Source: an uncultured Alphaproteobacteria bacterium | GTDB taxonomy: Bacteria > Pseudomonadota > Alphaproteobacteria > SP197 | Direction: 5' to 3' | Assembly (NCBI GenBank): GCA_958295695.1 | Contig: OY282363.1 | Location: forward strand, 1,802,225-1,866,224 | DNA: 64,000 bases | In this document: positions 1-8,504 of the stretch, one piece after another | How positions within the stretch are numbered: the first letter of the stretch is position 1 | Layout: each line of letters starts with the position of its first letter | Notes under the pieces: model-generated | Told to the model about the DNA's origin: nothing | The model's input: the letters and a program-made list of their open reading frames with translations, nothing else | Databases searched by the model: none | Position numbers and translations under genes: made by a program

Positions 1-53
1 TCCCCGCGCAGATCGAGCGCGACGGCCTCCTGACCTTCAATCCGCTGGTGTGA
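1..53 (+). CDS. 3' end of an unidentified protein-coding gene (partial)
   Basis: An open frame enters from the left edge and ends at a TGA at 51-53, giving the last 16 residues PAQIERDGLLTFNPLV. The codons use G/C at third positions like the rest of the window, so this is probably a real gene end. Too little remains to name a family. It is 27 bases upstream of the PIN-domain gene; it could be that toxin's antitoxin, but the tail does not resemble an antitoxin I know. Confidence 0.45.
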   Translation, partial: PAQIERDGLLTFNPLV

Positions 54-80
54 ACGACCGGGCGGGGCGGTCCCGCGCCG

Positions 81-470
81 ATGGTCCCGGATGCGTCCGG
101 CGCCGTCGAGCCGCTGTTGAACGCCCCCGCGGGCAAGAGGCGCGCCGCGCGGCTGGAGGACGACGCCGAGGTCGTTCATGTCCCGCATCCCATCGATGTG
201 GAGATCGCCCAAGTGCTGCGCCGCTACGCGCCGCGAAAGACGCTCGACGAACGGTCGGGTATGACGGCGCTTCGCTACTGGCGGGACTTCGATGTCGAAC
301 GACATCCGCACGAACCCTTCCTCGACCGGATCTGGCGGCTGCGCGCCAACGTCACCGCTTACGACGCGATCTATCTCGCGCTGGCGGAAGCCCTGTCGAT
401 GGCGCTCGTCACCGGCGACCGGAAGCCGGTCGCCGTCCCGAGGCTGGCGGTGGCGGTCGAACCGCTTTAG
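81..470 (+). CDS. PIN-domain ribonuclease toxin, VapC-like
   Basis: This 129-residue protein has the size and layout of a VapC toxin, a metal-dependent RNase that cleaves RNA when not bound by its antitoxin. The acidic residues expected of the PIN active site are present: D4 in a VPDAS start, E41 in DVEIAQVLRR, D95 in TAYDAIYLALAE and D113 in VTGD. The first strand is unusual: the usual MIVVDAS is shortened to MVPDAS. No clear Shine-Dalgarno lies before the ATG. No recognisable antitoxin precedes it inside the window; the partial gene ending at 53 is the only candidate. Its last four bases overlap the end of the convergent permease gene. Confidence 0.7.
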   Translation: MVPDASGAVEPLLNAPAGKRRAARLEDDAEVVHVPHPIDVEIAQVLRRYAPRKTLDERSGMTALRYWRDFDVERHPHEPFLDRIWRLRANVTAYDAIYLALAEALSMALVTGDRKPVAVPRLAVAVEPL

Positions 471-1516
471 CCGAGTCCGTGGAGGAGTTGGGTCAGCCAC
501 CCCATGAGGATGGCGCTGCCCAGACCGAGCGCCAGATAGAGGGCGAAGACCTTGCGGCGGACGACGACGAAGACGGCCATGGCCGTCGGGATCGACGTGA
601 CCTCGCCGCCGATCAGGAAGGCGATCGCCGCGCCCGGCTCCATGCCGAGCTGCAGCAGGCCGTCGATCACCGGCACGGCCGCGTAGCCGTTGAGGTAGGT
701 CGGAATCCCGACGAACGCCGCGAGCGGCACGGTCCACCACGCGCCGCCGCCCAGCAGGGCGGCGGCGTGGTCGGCGGGGATCCAGGCGAGCAGCAGGCTC
801 TCGATCGCGAAAGCGAGCGTCAGCCACTTCAGCATGAAGGCGGCGATCGAGCGGGTCTGGCCGGCGAAGCGGGCGCGCCGCGCGGGGTCGCGCCAGAAGG
901 CGAGCATGACGGGGCGCGCGGCCTCGGTCCCGCTGCCGGTGCCGTAGACGGTGTCGAGCCGGTCGAAGGGGATGTCGGGGCGCAGCGGCGAGCGGACCCA
1001 CGCGACGCGGGCGAGGGCCAGCGTCGCGAAGCCGGCCAGGAGGCCCGAAAGGATCGCCGTCATGGCGCGCGTCACGGCGAAGGGCATGTCGATGATGCCG
1101 GCCGTCAGCACGAACATCTCCGGGTCGATCAGCGGGGAGCCGACCCAGAAGGCCATCACCGGCGCCAGCGGCACGCCGGCGCCGAGGAAGCCGGCGACCA
1201 ACGGCACGACGCTGACCGAACAGAACGGCGAGAGCGCGCCGAACACGCCGGCGAGAAGGACGGCCTCGCGCCTGCGGCGGCGCAGGGTCTCGCCGAGGGG
1301 GCGGTCGAGCGCCGTGGCGGCGATCGAGGCCGCCAGCACGCTGGAGATCGCCACGAGGGGGAGCGTCCAGAGCCAGCTTTCGCCCAGAAAGACGACCGAA
1401 GCGCGGAACTGGTCCGCATCGACGGCCAGGACGGCGAGCAGGATCAGCCCGCTCGCCGTCCAGACCTTGTCGATGCGCCGCCAGATCGGGGGCGCCGCCT
1501 GCTCCGCGACCGCCAT
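467..1516 (-). CDS. Permease of the ArsP/YraQ (DUF318) family
   Basis: A 349-residue inner-membrane protein with about eight hydrophobic segments arranged as two similar halves. The first half carries the signature around residues 95-133 (SPFCSVSVVPLVAGFLGAG, then WVGSPLIDPEM). The second half has the matching PTYLNGYAAVPVIDGLLQLG and IGGEVTSIPTA stretches. This is the COG0701 permease family, some members of which export organoarsenicals; the substrate here is unknown. The gene follows the DUF1127 gene by ten bases on the same strand, so the two are probably co-transcribed from the divergent promoter region at 1689-1820. No arsenic-resistance genes are nearby. Confidence 0.82.
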   Translation of the reverse strand: MAVAEQAAPPIWRRIDKVWTASGLILLAVLAVDADQFRASVVFLGESWLWTLPLVAISSVLAASIAATALDRPLGETLRRRRREAVLLAGVFGALSPFCSVSVVPLVAGFLGAGVPLAPVMAFWVGSPLIDPEMFVLTAGIIDMPFAVTRAMTAILSGLLAGFATLALARVAWVRSPLRPDIPFDRLDTVYGTGSGTEAARPVMLAFWRDPARRARFAGQTRSIAAFMLKWLTLAFAIESLLLAWIPADHAAALLGGGAWWTVPLAAFVGIPTYLNGYAAVPVIDGLLQLGMEPGAAIAFLIGGEVTSIPTAMAVFVVVRRKVFALYLALGLGSAILMGWLTQLLHGLG

Positions 1517-1526
1517 GTCGGATGCC

Positions 1527-1688
1527 TTAGCGTTCGAACGGACCGCGGGTCAGCACGAGGATCGGCTCGCGGCGGTCCGCGCCGGCAAGATGGCCGAAGC
1601 CGATGTCGTCGCGCAGGTGACGGTCGAGGCGGGCGACCTGCTCCAGGCTTCTGCCCCGAGCGATCGATTTGCGTAGTCTGTCAAACAT
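1527..1688 (-). CDS. DUF1127 micro-protein (YjiS-like)
   Basis: A 53-residue gene I translated by hand. It reads MFDRLRKSIARG at the start and has the core LDRHLRDDIGF, which matches the DUF1127 signature (LxDRxLxDIG). These arginine-rich small proteins are common in alphaproteobacteria, where some bind RNA and affect phosphate and RNA metabolism. A good ribosome binding site (AAGGAG) lies eight bases before the ATG. The stop is ten bases upstream of the permease start, so it probably leads a two-gene operon. The tail after residue 35 (HLAGADRREPILVLTRGP) is longer than the minimal domain and has no known role. Confidence 0.8.
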   Translation of the reverse strand: MFDRLRKSIARGRSLEQVARLDRHLRDDIGFGHLAGADRREPILVLTRGPFER

Positions 1689-1820
1689 CGTTCGACTCCT
1701 TGTGTGCGCCCTTCGGATCCCGTGGGAGGCCCCTCTGGCCCTCTCGTGGTTGAAATCTGGTCGCGGGCGCCAACATCCGCAAGCGAGAAGTTTGCGAGCG
1801 CACTTTTAGGAAAACTAATC
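1689..1820. promoter_or_regulatory. Divergent promoter region between DUF1127/permease and LysR genes
   Basis: This 132-base intergenic stretch separates two divergently transcribed units, the usual place for a LysR regulator to bind. It contains an imperfect dyad at about 1778-1796 (CGCAA, nine bases, TTGCG), close to the regulator's start, and the sequence becomes AT-richer just before 1821. The minus-strand gene has AAGGAG next to its start. I cannot assign -35/-10 boxes with confidence. Confidence 0.4.
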
Positions 1821-2798
1821 ATGGCCGACCGTCTTCCCTCGTTGGTCGCGCTCCGCGCCTTCGAAGCCGCGGCGCGCCACATGAGCCTCACGCGCGCCGC
1901 GGAGGAGCTCCGCGTGACGCCCGCGGCCGTCAGCCATCAGGTCAAGGCGCTCGAGGAGGATTTCGGGCTGCGCCTTTTCGAGCGCGAGAAACGGCGTCTG
2001 TCGCCGACCGCCGAGGCGCGCGCGGGCCTGACCGAGCTGCGCGGCGGGTTCGATCTTCTGGCCGAGGGCGTGCGGCGGATCCGCGAAAGCCGGTCTGGCC
2101 CGATCCTGCGGGTGACGACCGAGCCGACCTTCGGCGGTCGCTGGCTCGTGCCGCGCCTGGCGAACTTTCATGCGCTCTTTCCCGACCTCGACGTGCTGAT
2201 CGACGCGTCCGACAGGCTCGTCGACTTCGACCGCGATCCGATCGATGTCGGCGTGCGCTGGGGCGCGGGCCGCTACCCCGGCCTCGAGGCCGAGCAACTG
2301 TTCGGCGACGAATCGGTGATTGCCGTCTGCCCGCCGAGCCTTCTCGAGGGGGATCGCGCGCTGCGCGCGCCCGACGACCTGCGCTTCCACCCGCTGATCC
2401 ACTTCGACTGGCCGGCGGGGCAGGGGGAGTGGCCCGACTGGCCGGCATGGCTCGCCAAGGCCGGCGCGCGCAAGGTCGACGGCGCCCGCGGCCTGCGTTT
2501 CACCGCCCACAGCCACGCCATTCGGGCGGCCCTCGACAACGGGGGCGCGGTCCTCGCGACGCCATCGCTCGTGAGCGCCGACCTGCGCTCCGGCGCCTTG
2601 GTCCAGCCCTTCGACGTCACGCTGCCGACCGGCGCCCAGATGCACCTCGTCTACCGCCGCGACCGCGCCGGCGAGCCCGCCATCGCCACGTTTCGCGCGT
2701 GGATCCTGGCGGAGGCGGCGAAGGACGCCGAGGAATGGACCCGGAGCCGGTCCCGTCCGGACGGCAAGCGATCCCGACCGGTCCGCGGCCTGGGCTAG
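1821..2798 (+). CDS. LysR-family transcriptional regulator, GcvA-like
   Basis: A 325-residue regulator with a winged helix-turn-helix at about residues 18-50 (MSLTRAAEELRVTPAAVSHQ) and a two-lobed effector-binding domain from about 90 to 300. The opening LPSLVALRAFEAAARH is typical of the GcvA branch, which often controls metabolic genes next to it. I start at the ATG at 1821; an upstream in-frame extension would run through the promoter region and lacks family similarity. It faces the DUF1127/permease pair and converges on the enolase-superfamily gene, overlapping it by four bases, so either could be its target. The basic C-terminal tail is probably disordered. Confidence 0.85.
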   Translation: MADRLPSLVALRAFEAAARHMSLTRAAEELRVTPAAVSHQVKALEEDFGLRLFEREKRRLSPTAEARAGLTELRGGFDLLAEGVRRIRESRSGPILRVTTEPTFGGRWLVPRLANFHALFPDLDVLIDASDRLVDFDRDPIDVGVRWGAGRYPGLEAEQLFGDESVIAVCPPSLLEGDRALRAPDDLRFHPLIHFDWPAGQGEWPDWPAWLAKAGARKVDGARGLRFTAHSHAIRAALDNGGAVLATPSLVSADLRSGALVQPFDVTLPTGAQMHLVYRRDRAGEPAIATFRAWILAEAAKDAEEWTRSRSRPDGKRSRPVRGLG

Positions 2799-3970
2799 AT
2801 TCGCTTGAAGCGCGTCCGGAAGGCGCGCGGCCCGGCGTCGCTCCGGGGGAACGCGCCTTCGTCGAGATAGCGCTCGTGGCAACGTTTCACCGCGACGGGG
2901 TCGAGCGTGACGCCGAGGCCGGGGCCCGTCGGCACCGGCGCCTTGCCATTCCTGGGAACCGGCGTTCCTTCGTTGCAGACGTCGTCGGCGTACCACCGGA
3001 ACAGGGTCTGGCTCGGTTCGCGGATGTGCTCGATGGCGGCCGAGACCTGGAGGTAGGCGGCGCTCGCCACGCCGGTCTCGCCGCTGTGGAAACGGAAGCC
3101 GATGTCGAAGCGTTCGCAGGCGCGGATGAAATGGACGGTGCGCTGGATTCCGCCCAACTCGACCAGATTGGCGACCATGGTCTCGGGGCAGCGGAGCCGG
3201 ACGGCCTTCTCGAGGTCCATCGCGTGGGTCGAGAAGCTGGCGCGCGTGTAGGGCCGGAGCTGCGCCATCTCCTCGTAGGTCTCGCACGGCTCCTCGTAGT
3301 AGTGGATGCGGTACTCGTCCATGCGCTGGATGACATGGCGCGCGGTCGGCACCGTCCAGGCGCCGTTGGCGTCGAGCCTGAGCGGGCGGTCCCCGATGGC
3401 CTCGCGGATCAGGCGCACCATGCGGACCTCCTCGTCGGTGTCGACGGCGCCGACCTTGCCCTCGAAGTTCGTCGCGCCGTGCTCGTCGATCATCCGCGCG
3501 CAGTAGGCGGCGACCTCCTCGGGCGACTGCTCGCCCCGCTCGACGGGGCCGGGCAGCCGGTATCCGAAGTATTCGGAGAGCTCGATTTCGGTCCGCACGG
3601 CGCCGCCCAGCAGGACATGGAGCGGCGCCTCCTCGATGCGGGCGCGGGCGTCCCACATCGCCATCTCGATGCCTCCGAAGGCGCGCGTCATGGCCTGGAT
3701 GTCGCCCCAGGGCGTGTAACGGTAGCCGGGCAGGCAGCGCCGCTCGGCAATGCCGATCTCGCGCACGTCGAGCCCGATCGCGGCCTCGCCCATCCTCATG
3801 ACGTCGGCGGCCCGGTCGCCGTCGGCGACTTCGCCGAGGCCCGTCGCGCCTTCGTCGGTGTCCACCTCGACGACGGTCTTAGTCAGCGACTTGATCGAGC
3901 CATGGCTGAAGACGTAGGGCGCCGTATAGGGAATGTTGACCGGCGTGGCGCGGACGGCGGTGATCTTCAT
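2795..3970 (-). CDS. Enolase-superfamily enzyme (mandelate racemase / muconate lactonizing / glucarate dehydratase type)
   Basis: A 391-residue protein with the N-terminal capping domain and a C-terminal TIM barrel. Visible catalytic-type residues are K172 (FEGKVG), metal-binding D200 in LRLDANGAW, the EEP motif at 226-228 and a late histidine at H295 in RFHSGETG. The pattern is closest to acid-sugar dehydratases. The second lysine of the usual KxK motif is a glycine (K172-V-G174), so chemistry and substrate are uncertain. A strong GGAGGGA lies before the ATG. The MDR oxidoreductase precedes it on the same strand by about 50 bases, suggesting a shared transcript. Confidence 0.82.
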   Translation of the reverse strand: MKITAVRATPVNIPYTAPYVFSHGSIKSLTKTVVEVDTDEGATGLGEVADGDRAADVMRMGEAAIGLDVREIGIAERRCLPGYRYTPWGDIQAMTRAFGGIEMAMWDARARIEEAPLHVLLGGAVRTEIELSEYFGYRLPGPVERGEQSPEEVAAYCARMIDEHGATNFEGKVGAVDTDEEVRMVRLIREAIGDRPLRLDANGAWTVPTARHVIQRMDEYRIHYYEEPCETYEEMAQLRPYTRASFSTHAMDLEKAVRLRCPETMVANLVELGGIQRTVHFIRACERFDIGFRFHSGETGVASAAYLQVSAAIEHIREPSQTLFRWYADDVCNEGTPVPRNGKAPVPTGPGLGVTLDPVAVKRCHERYLDEGAFPRSDAGPRAFRTRFKRI

Positions 3971-4019
3971 GGGCGTCCCTCCAGGTCCGCGCCGTCCCGG
4001 CGCCGGCGGGAAGCGGGGT

Positions 4020-5045
4020 TCAGCGCGTCGGGTCGTCGCCGAGCTTCACGAGCTGCTTGCCGAAGTTCCGGCCTTCCATCAGGCCGGCGAAGGCCGCCGG
4101 CGCGTTCTCCAGGCCCTCGACGATGTCCTCCCGGTACTTGACGCGGCCCTCCCGCACCCAGCGCGTCAGCCGCGCGAGCCCCTCGCCGTAGCGGGCCCGC
4201 CAGTCGAACACGAGCAGGCCGCGCATGGTGGCGCGCTTGACCAGGAAATGACGCAGGTTGCGCGGGCCCATGGCCTGTTCGGTGTCGTTGTATTGCGCGA
4301 TCTGGCCGCAGATCGCGACCCGCGCCCCCATCGCCATGTTCTCGAAGGCGGCGTCGCTGATCGGCCCGCCGACGTTGTCGAAGTAGCAATCGACGCCGTC
4401 GGGGCAGGCGTCGCGCAGCGCCGCCGACATGTCGGCGGCCGTGCGGCGGTTGATCGCCGCATCGAAGCCGAGATCCTCGACGACGAAGGCGCATTTCTCG
4501 TCCGACCCGGCGATCCCGACTACCCGGCAGCCGGCGATCTTGCCGATCTGGCCCACCACGCCGCCCACCGCGCCCGAGGCGGCGTTGACGACCAGCGTGT
4601 CGCCGGCTCGCGGCGCGAGGACTTCGAGGACGCCGAAATAGGCCGTGAGTCCCGGCATGCCGAGCACGCCCAGGGATGTCGAGATGGGCGCCTCGGCGGG
4701 GTCGAGCCCGCGCAGGTCGCGGGCCGCGGCGACGCCATGGGTCTGCCAGCCGATCCCGGCCGTGACGAAGTCGCCGACGGCAAAGCCGTCGGCCCTGGAG
4801 GCGACAATCTCGCCGGCGACCTCGCCGACCATGACCTCGCCGATCCTCTGCGGTTCGGCATAGGAGGGGCCGGGCCGCAGGCGTCCGCGCATGTAGGGAT
4901 CGACCGTGAGGTAGATGGACCGCACCAGCGCCTCGCCGGGTCCGGGCTCGGGCGCGGGACTCTCGACCAGCTCGAAGTGCTCGGGTCCGGGCGCGCCGGC
5001 CGGATACGCCTTCAGGACAAGCGCGCGGTTGGTGTTGGCGGTCAT
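4020..5045 (-). CDS. Zinc-independent NADP-dependent oxidoreductase (MDR superfamily, CurA/YncB-like)
   Basis: This 341-residue enzyme has the N-terminal GroES-like fold and a Rossmann domain whose nucleotide loop is at residues 155-168 (AASGAVGGVVGQIGK). Its YMRGRLRPGPSYAEP and SLGVLGMPGLTAYFG stretches mark the COG2130 group, which reduces activated double bonds with NADPH (curcumin reductase, leukotriene B4 dehydrogenase). It lacks the zinc ligands of true alcohol dehydrogenases. It lies between acyl-CoA-type genes upstream and the enolase-superfamily gene downstream, all minus strand, so a role in degrading an unsaturated acid is possible. Confidence 0.85.
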   Translation of the reverse strand: MTANTNRALVLKAYPAGAPGPEHFELVESPAPEPGPGEALVRSIYLTVDPYMRGRLRPGPSYAEPQRIGEVMVGEVAGEIVASRADGFAVGDFVTAGIGWQTHGVAAARDLRGLDPAEAPISTSLGVLGMPGLTAYFGVLEVLAPRAGDTLVVNAASGAVGGVVGQIGKIAGCRVVGIAGSDEKCAFVVEDLGFDAAINRRTAADMSAALRDACPDGVDCYFDNVGGPISDAAFENMAMGARVAICGQIAQYNDTEQAMGPRNLRHFLVKRATMRGLLVFDWRARYGEGLARLTRWVREGRVKYREDIVEGLENAPAAFAGLMEGRNFGKQLVKLGDDPTR

Positions 5046-5077
5046 GGCGGTCTCCCCGTGTCGGCCGCCTGTTTAGA

Positions 5078-5102
5078 GCGGTTCCGGTTGTTCTGGAACC
5101 GC
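5078..5102. repeat. Palindromic hairpin of the GCGGTTCC...GGAACCGC type
   Basis: Perfect eight-base inverted arms (GCGGTTCC at 5078-5085, GGAACCGC at 5095-5102) enclose nine bases. It lies between the stop of the dehydrogenase gene (5168) and the start of the MDR gene (5045). Similar GGTTCC palindromes recur as intergenic elements in alphaproteobacterial genomes. It may act as a weak terminator or mRNA-stabilising hairpin; no U-run follows. I found only this copy in the window. Confidence 0.55.
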
Positions 5103-5167
5103 CCCGGGGACGCGAACGCGGCCCCCGCCCTCGCGGCGGATCGCGGCGCTTCCCGACATGGGCCGTT

Positions 5168-6121
5168 TCAGGCCTTGCCCGTCACCTTGTCGAAGTGCCG
5201 GAGGAAGCCGACCAGCGCCTCGTCGCGGAGCCTGTTGAGGTCCTGGATCGAGCGGCCGCCCTGGAGACGCTCGCACCCCGCGACGAACTTCTCGACGAGC
5301 TCGCTGGTGATCGGCGGCGAGGGCAGCCGCGTCCAGGCGTCCGACACGCCGGGGTCGAAGTGTTCGAAGAAATGGCGCATGCCGCCCTTGCCTCCGGCGA
5401 GGTGGAAGAGCAGGCAGTAGCCCATGATGGCGAGACGCGGGCCGAAGCCGTGGACGATCGATTCGTCGATCTGCTCGGGCGTCGCCTCGCCGGCGTCGAC
5501 CATGTGGACGATCTCGTTCCACATGGCCTGTTGCAGGCGGTCGGCGATGTGGCCCGGCGTCTCGCGGTCCATCCTGAGCGGGCGCTTGCCGGCGGCCCGG
5601 TAGAACGCGCAGGCCCAGTCGACGGCCGCGGGATCGGTCCGCCCGCCGCCGACGACCTCCACCAGCGGCATGAGATAGGGCGGGTTGAAGGGATGGCCCA
5701 GCACCATGCGCGAGGGGTTTCCGGCTCCGGCCTGGATGTCCGACACGAGCAGGCCCGAGGTCGAGGACGCGATCACCGCGTCGTTGGGCATGGCCGCGTC
5801 CATGGCGGCGTACATGTCCCGCTTGATGTCGAGGCGCTCGGGCCCGCTTTCCTGGACGAAGCCGGCGTCCGCCACCGCCCCGGCCAGATCCGTCGTGAAC
5901 CGTATCCGGTCCGTCGAGGCGCCCTCGGCGAGCCCCATGGCCTCCAGGCTCGGCCATGCGGCCTCGACGACGCGGCGCATCGGGCCTTCGGCGTCGGGAG
6001 CGATATCCTGCACGACGACGTCGTAGCCGCGGGCCGCGAAGCCCGCGGCCCAGCCGGCGCCGATGACGCCGCCGCCGACGCAGGCGACCGTGCGGACATC
6101 CCGTGGCGCGGGACGGTTCAT
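5168..6121 (-). CDS. 3-hydroxyacyl-CoA dehydrogenase family protein, L-carnitine dehydrogenase-like
   Basis: A 317-residue NAD-dependent dehydrogenase. The Rossmann loop is at residues 16-21 (GGGVIGAGWA). Further on are SSTSGLLVSD, the catalytic-region GHPFNPPYLMPLVEVV, and a helical C-terminal dimerisation domain. The VACVGGGVIGAGWAAGFAARG opening and the length fit the group containing L-carnitine 3-dehydrogenase, but 3-hydroxybutyryl-CoA or a related 3-hydroxy acid is also possible. Its ATG overlaps the stop of the upstream acyl-CoA ligase by four bases (ATGA), implying coupled translation. No carnitine-specific partner (thioesterase or BKACE domain) is adjacent. Confidence 0.82.
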   Translation of the reverse strand: MNRPAPRDVRTVACVGGGVIGAGWAAGFAARGYDVVVQDIAPDAEGPMRRVVEAAWPSLEAMGLAEGASTDRIRFTTDLAGAVADAGFVQESGPERLDIKRDMYAAMDAAMPNDAVIASSTSGLLVSDIQAGAGNPSRMVLGHPFNPPYLMPLVEVVGGGRTDPAAVDWACAFYRAAGKRPLRMDRETPGHIADRLQQAMWNEIVHMVDAGEATPEQIDESIVHGFGPRLAIMGYCLLFHLAGGKGGMRHFFEHFDPGVSDAWTRLPSPPITSELVEKFVAGCERLQGGRSIQDLNRLRDEALVGFLRHFDKVTGKA

Positions 6122-7827
6122 GGCGCGTGTCCCCGGGTTGGGGGCGGTCGGGTCCTGTTGGCGTCGTAGTCCGCCTCGCCGGGCCCGAGCGCGTTGGCCC
6201 GGTCGCGCAGGGCGAACTTCTGGATCTTGCCGGTCGCGGTCTTGGGCAGGGGGCCGTAGACGATCGTCCTGGGCGCCTTGAAGCGCGCCATGGCGTCGCG
6301 GCAGAAGGCGACGAGGTCGGCCGGGTCGGTGTCCTCCCGGCCGGGCTTGAGCGTGACGAAGGCGCAGGGCGTCTCGCCCCATGTCTCGTCGCGGCGCGCC
6401 ACGACGGCGGCCTCCATCACGGCGGGATGCTTGAAGAGCGCGTTCTCGACCTCGATCGAGCCGATGTTCTCGCCGCCGGAGATGATGATGTCCTTGGACC
6501 GGTCCTTGACCTCGATGTAGCCGTCCGGGTGCATGACCCCGAGGTCGCCCGTGTGGAACCAGCCGCCGGCCAGGTCCTCGGCCGTCCGGCCGGGATTGGA
6601 GAGGTAGCCCTTCATCACCGTGTTGCCGCGCAGCACGATCTCGCCGATGGTCTCGCCGTCGGCCGGCGCGGGCTCCAGGGTCTCGGGATCGGCCACCGCG
6701 TGGCCCGCCACCATGGGATGGCGCACGCCCTGGCGCGCCATGACGTGGGCGCGCTCGTCCACCGACATGCCCGTCCAGCCGTCCTGGTATTCGGAAATCA
6801 GCGCCGGGCCGTAGGTCTCCGTCAGTCCGTAGAGGTGGACCACCTTGAAGCCCAGGGCCTCCATGCCGGCGATCACGGCGCTGGGCGGGGCGGCGCCCCC
6901 GGTCGCGACCGTGACCGTCCGCGGGACGCGCCGTTTGTGCTCGTCGGGCGCGTTGAGGATCATGTTGAGCACGATCGGCGCGCCCGCCATGTGGGTCACG
7001 CCGTGCTCCTCGATGAGCCGGAAGATATCCCTCGCGTCGACCTTGCGGAGCAGGACATGGGTTCCGGCGAACGCGGTGACGCCCCAGGCGTGGCACCAGC
7101 CGTTGCAGTGGAACAGGGGCAGGGTCCAGAGGTTCGCCGTGTCGTCCGAGAAGCCCAGCGACATGCCGTTGCCCAGGGCGTTCAGGAAGGCGCCGCGGTG
7201 GTGATAGACGACGCCCTTCGGGTCGCCGGTCGTGCCCGAGGTGTAGTTGAGCGAGATCGCGTTCCATTCGTCGGCGGGCGGGACCGGCTCGTCCGACGGG
7301 TCGCCGCTGGCCAGGAAGGCTTCGTAGGCGATGTCGCCGAAGCCCGTGTCGTTGTCGGTGTCGGGATCGTCGATCGCGATCGTGTGGACCGGTTCGCCGT
7401 GCTCGGCGACGGCGGCCTCGACCGTCGCGGCGAACTCGCGGTCGGCGATCAGCACGCGCGTGCCGGCGTGCCCCAGCATGAACGCGATCGAGGAGGCGTC
7501 GAGCCGGAAGTTGAGCGCGTTCAGCACGGCGCCCGCCATGGGCACGCCGAAATGGGCCTCCAGGATCGCGGGCCCGTTCTGGGCCATGACCGCGACGCTC
7601 TCGCCCCGCGCCACCCCGCGCTTGCGCAGGGCGCTCGCCAGGCGGCGGCAGCGCTCGTGCATCTCGCGATACGCGACCCTCCGGTCGCCGTAGATCCACG
7701 CGATCCTGTCGGGGTGGGTCGCGGCCGAGCGGACCAGGAAGTCGACCGGCGTCAGCGGTTCGTGGTTGGCGGGCGTCCGGTCGAGACCGGTCTCGAACCG
7801 GTTGGGGGCGGTGTCGGGTTCGGCCAC
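6118..7827 (-). CDS. Acyl-CoA synthetase (AMP-forming), AlkK/medium-chain type
   Basis: This ANL-superfamily ligase of 569 residues activates a carboxylic acid to its CoA thioester using ATP. Motifs are in order: the P-loop-like NYTSGTTGDPKGV near residue 194, LYGLTETYGP in the middle, WFHTGDLGVMHPDGYIEVKD near 425, and the C-terminal KTATGKIQKF with the adenylation lysine. I chose the GTG at 7827 because GAAGGGA lies just upstream and the N-terminus then matches the family. It is the first gene of a pair with the dehydrogenase. Together with the MDR and enolase-type genes it suggests a small acid-degradation operon. Confidence 0.88.
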   Translation of the reverse strand: MAEPDTAPNRFETGLDRTPANHEPLTPVDFLVRSAATHPDRIAWIYGDRRVAYREMHERCRRLASALRKRGVARGESVAVMAQNGPAILEAHFGVPMAGAVLNALNFRLDASSIAFMLGHAGTRVLIADREFAATVEAAVAEHGEPVHTIAIDDPDTDNDTGFGDIAYEAFLASGDPSDEPVPPADEWNAISLNYTSGTTGDPKGVVYHHRGAFLNALGNGMSLGFSDDTANLWTLPLFHCNGWCHAWGVTAFAGTHVLLRKVDARDIFRLIEEHGVTHMAGAPIVLNMILNAPDEHKRRVPRTVTVATGGAAPPSAVIAGMEALGFKVVHLYGLTETYGPALISEYQDGWTGMSVDERAHVMARQGVRHPMVAGHAVADPETLEPAPADGETIGEIVLRGNTVMKGYLSNPGRTAEDLAGGWFHTGDLGVMHPDGYIEVKDRSKDIIISGGENIGSIEVENALFKHPAVMEAAVVARRDETWGETPCAFVTLKPGREDTDPADLVAFCRDAMARFKAPRTIVYGPLPKTATGKIQKFALRDRANALGPGEADYDANRTRPPPTRGHAP

Positions 7828-8012
7828 GCGTCGCGTCCCTTCAGGCAACGGCGCCTTCGTCGCCAATCGCGGACCTCCTGTCAACGCCCGGCGGCCCGGC
7901 GCCGGGAGGGGCGGCCGGGGTGTCCGCGAGATGGAGCCGGACTTGCGCCCCGGCCCGGTCGCGCCCATCCTCGCGAAACGACGCCCAATCGCATGAGACG
8001 TTGAAGGCGCCC

Positions 8013-8504
8013 ATGGTGCGAGACATTGAAGCACGGGACGGCCCGGACGCCGCCGCCGATACCCCGCCGGTCGCGAAGGACGAACCCGGCGAGGCGCTGG
8101 CCGACCGGACCGCGGACGATGTCTTCGGCGGCGAGGACAACGCCCGCGACACCGCGGGGCTGATCGCGCGCTTCGCGGCGTCCTGGGAACGGCGCAAGCA
8201 CGAGAAGCCGCCCGCCGTCTGGCTGGCGGACGAGTTTAGACGGTATCCCGACATCTGGACCGGCGAAGAGGAGATCGTATCGACCGCGAACGAGATCGTC
8301 GCCAACGTGGAACGGGCCAACGCGGACAAGGCGTCCCTCCACGCCCATCTGGACGCGGGGAAGAGCAAGGCGAGCTGGCTCGCCGGGATGATCGAACGGG
8401 GCGCGGCGGCGCGGCGGCGTGCCCGGGCCGAGCCCGCGGCTCATGAATTGGGCCCTCGGGAGTATCCGTCTCCCCGGGATTCGAGGGTGAGGAGATATCG
8501 GTAG
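8013..8504 (+). CDS. Hypothetical protein, possibly truncated
   Basis: A 163-residue predicted protein starting at the ATG at 8013. The middle (about residues 40-130) looks like a real helical domain: NARDTAGLIARFAASWERRK, PPAVWLADEFRRYPDIWTG and ASLHAHLDAGKSKASWLAGM. The last 40 residues are arginine-rich and low in complexity. The final 64 bases overlap the end of the convergent SulP gene. That suggests the domain once continued and the present end is a random read-through. I recognise no family, signal peptide or membrane segment. A real but truncated gene is my best reading. Confidence 0.5.
   Translation: MVRDIEARDGPDAAADTPPVAKDEPGEALADRTADDVFGGEDNARDTAGLIARFAASWERRKHEKPPAVWLADEFRRYPDIWTGEEEIVSTANEIVANVERANADKASLHAHLDAGKSKASWLAGMIERGAAARRRARAEPAAHELGPREYPSPRDSRVRRYR

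Noticed and set aside
50-1753. Long plus-strand open frame opposite the permease gene
   Set aside because: Composition is Arg/Gly/Asp-rich noise and the minus strand has a clear membrane protein; it is a high-GC shadow frame.
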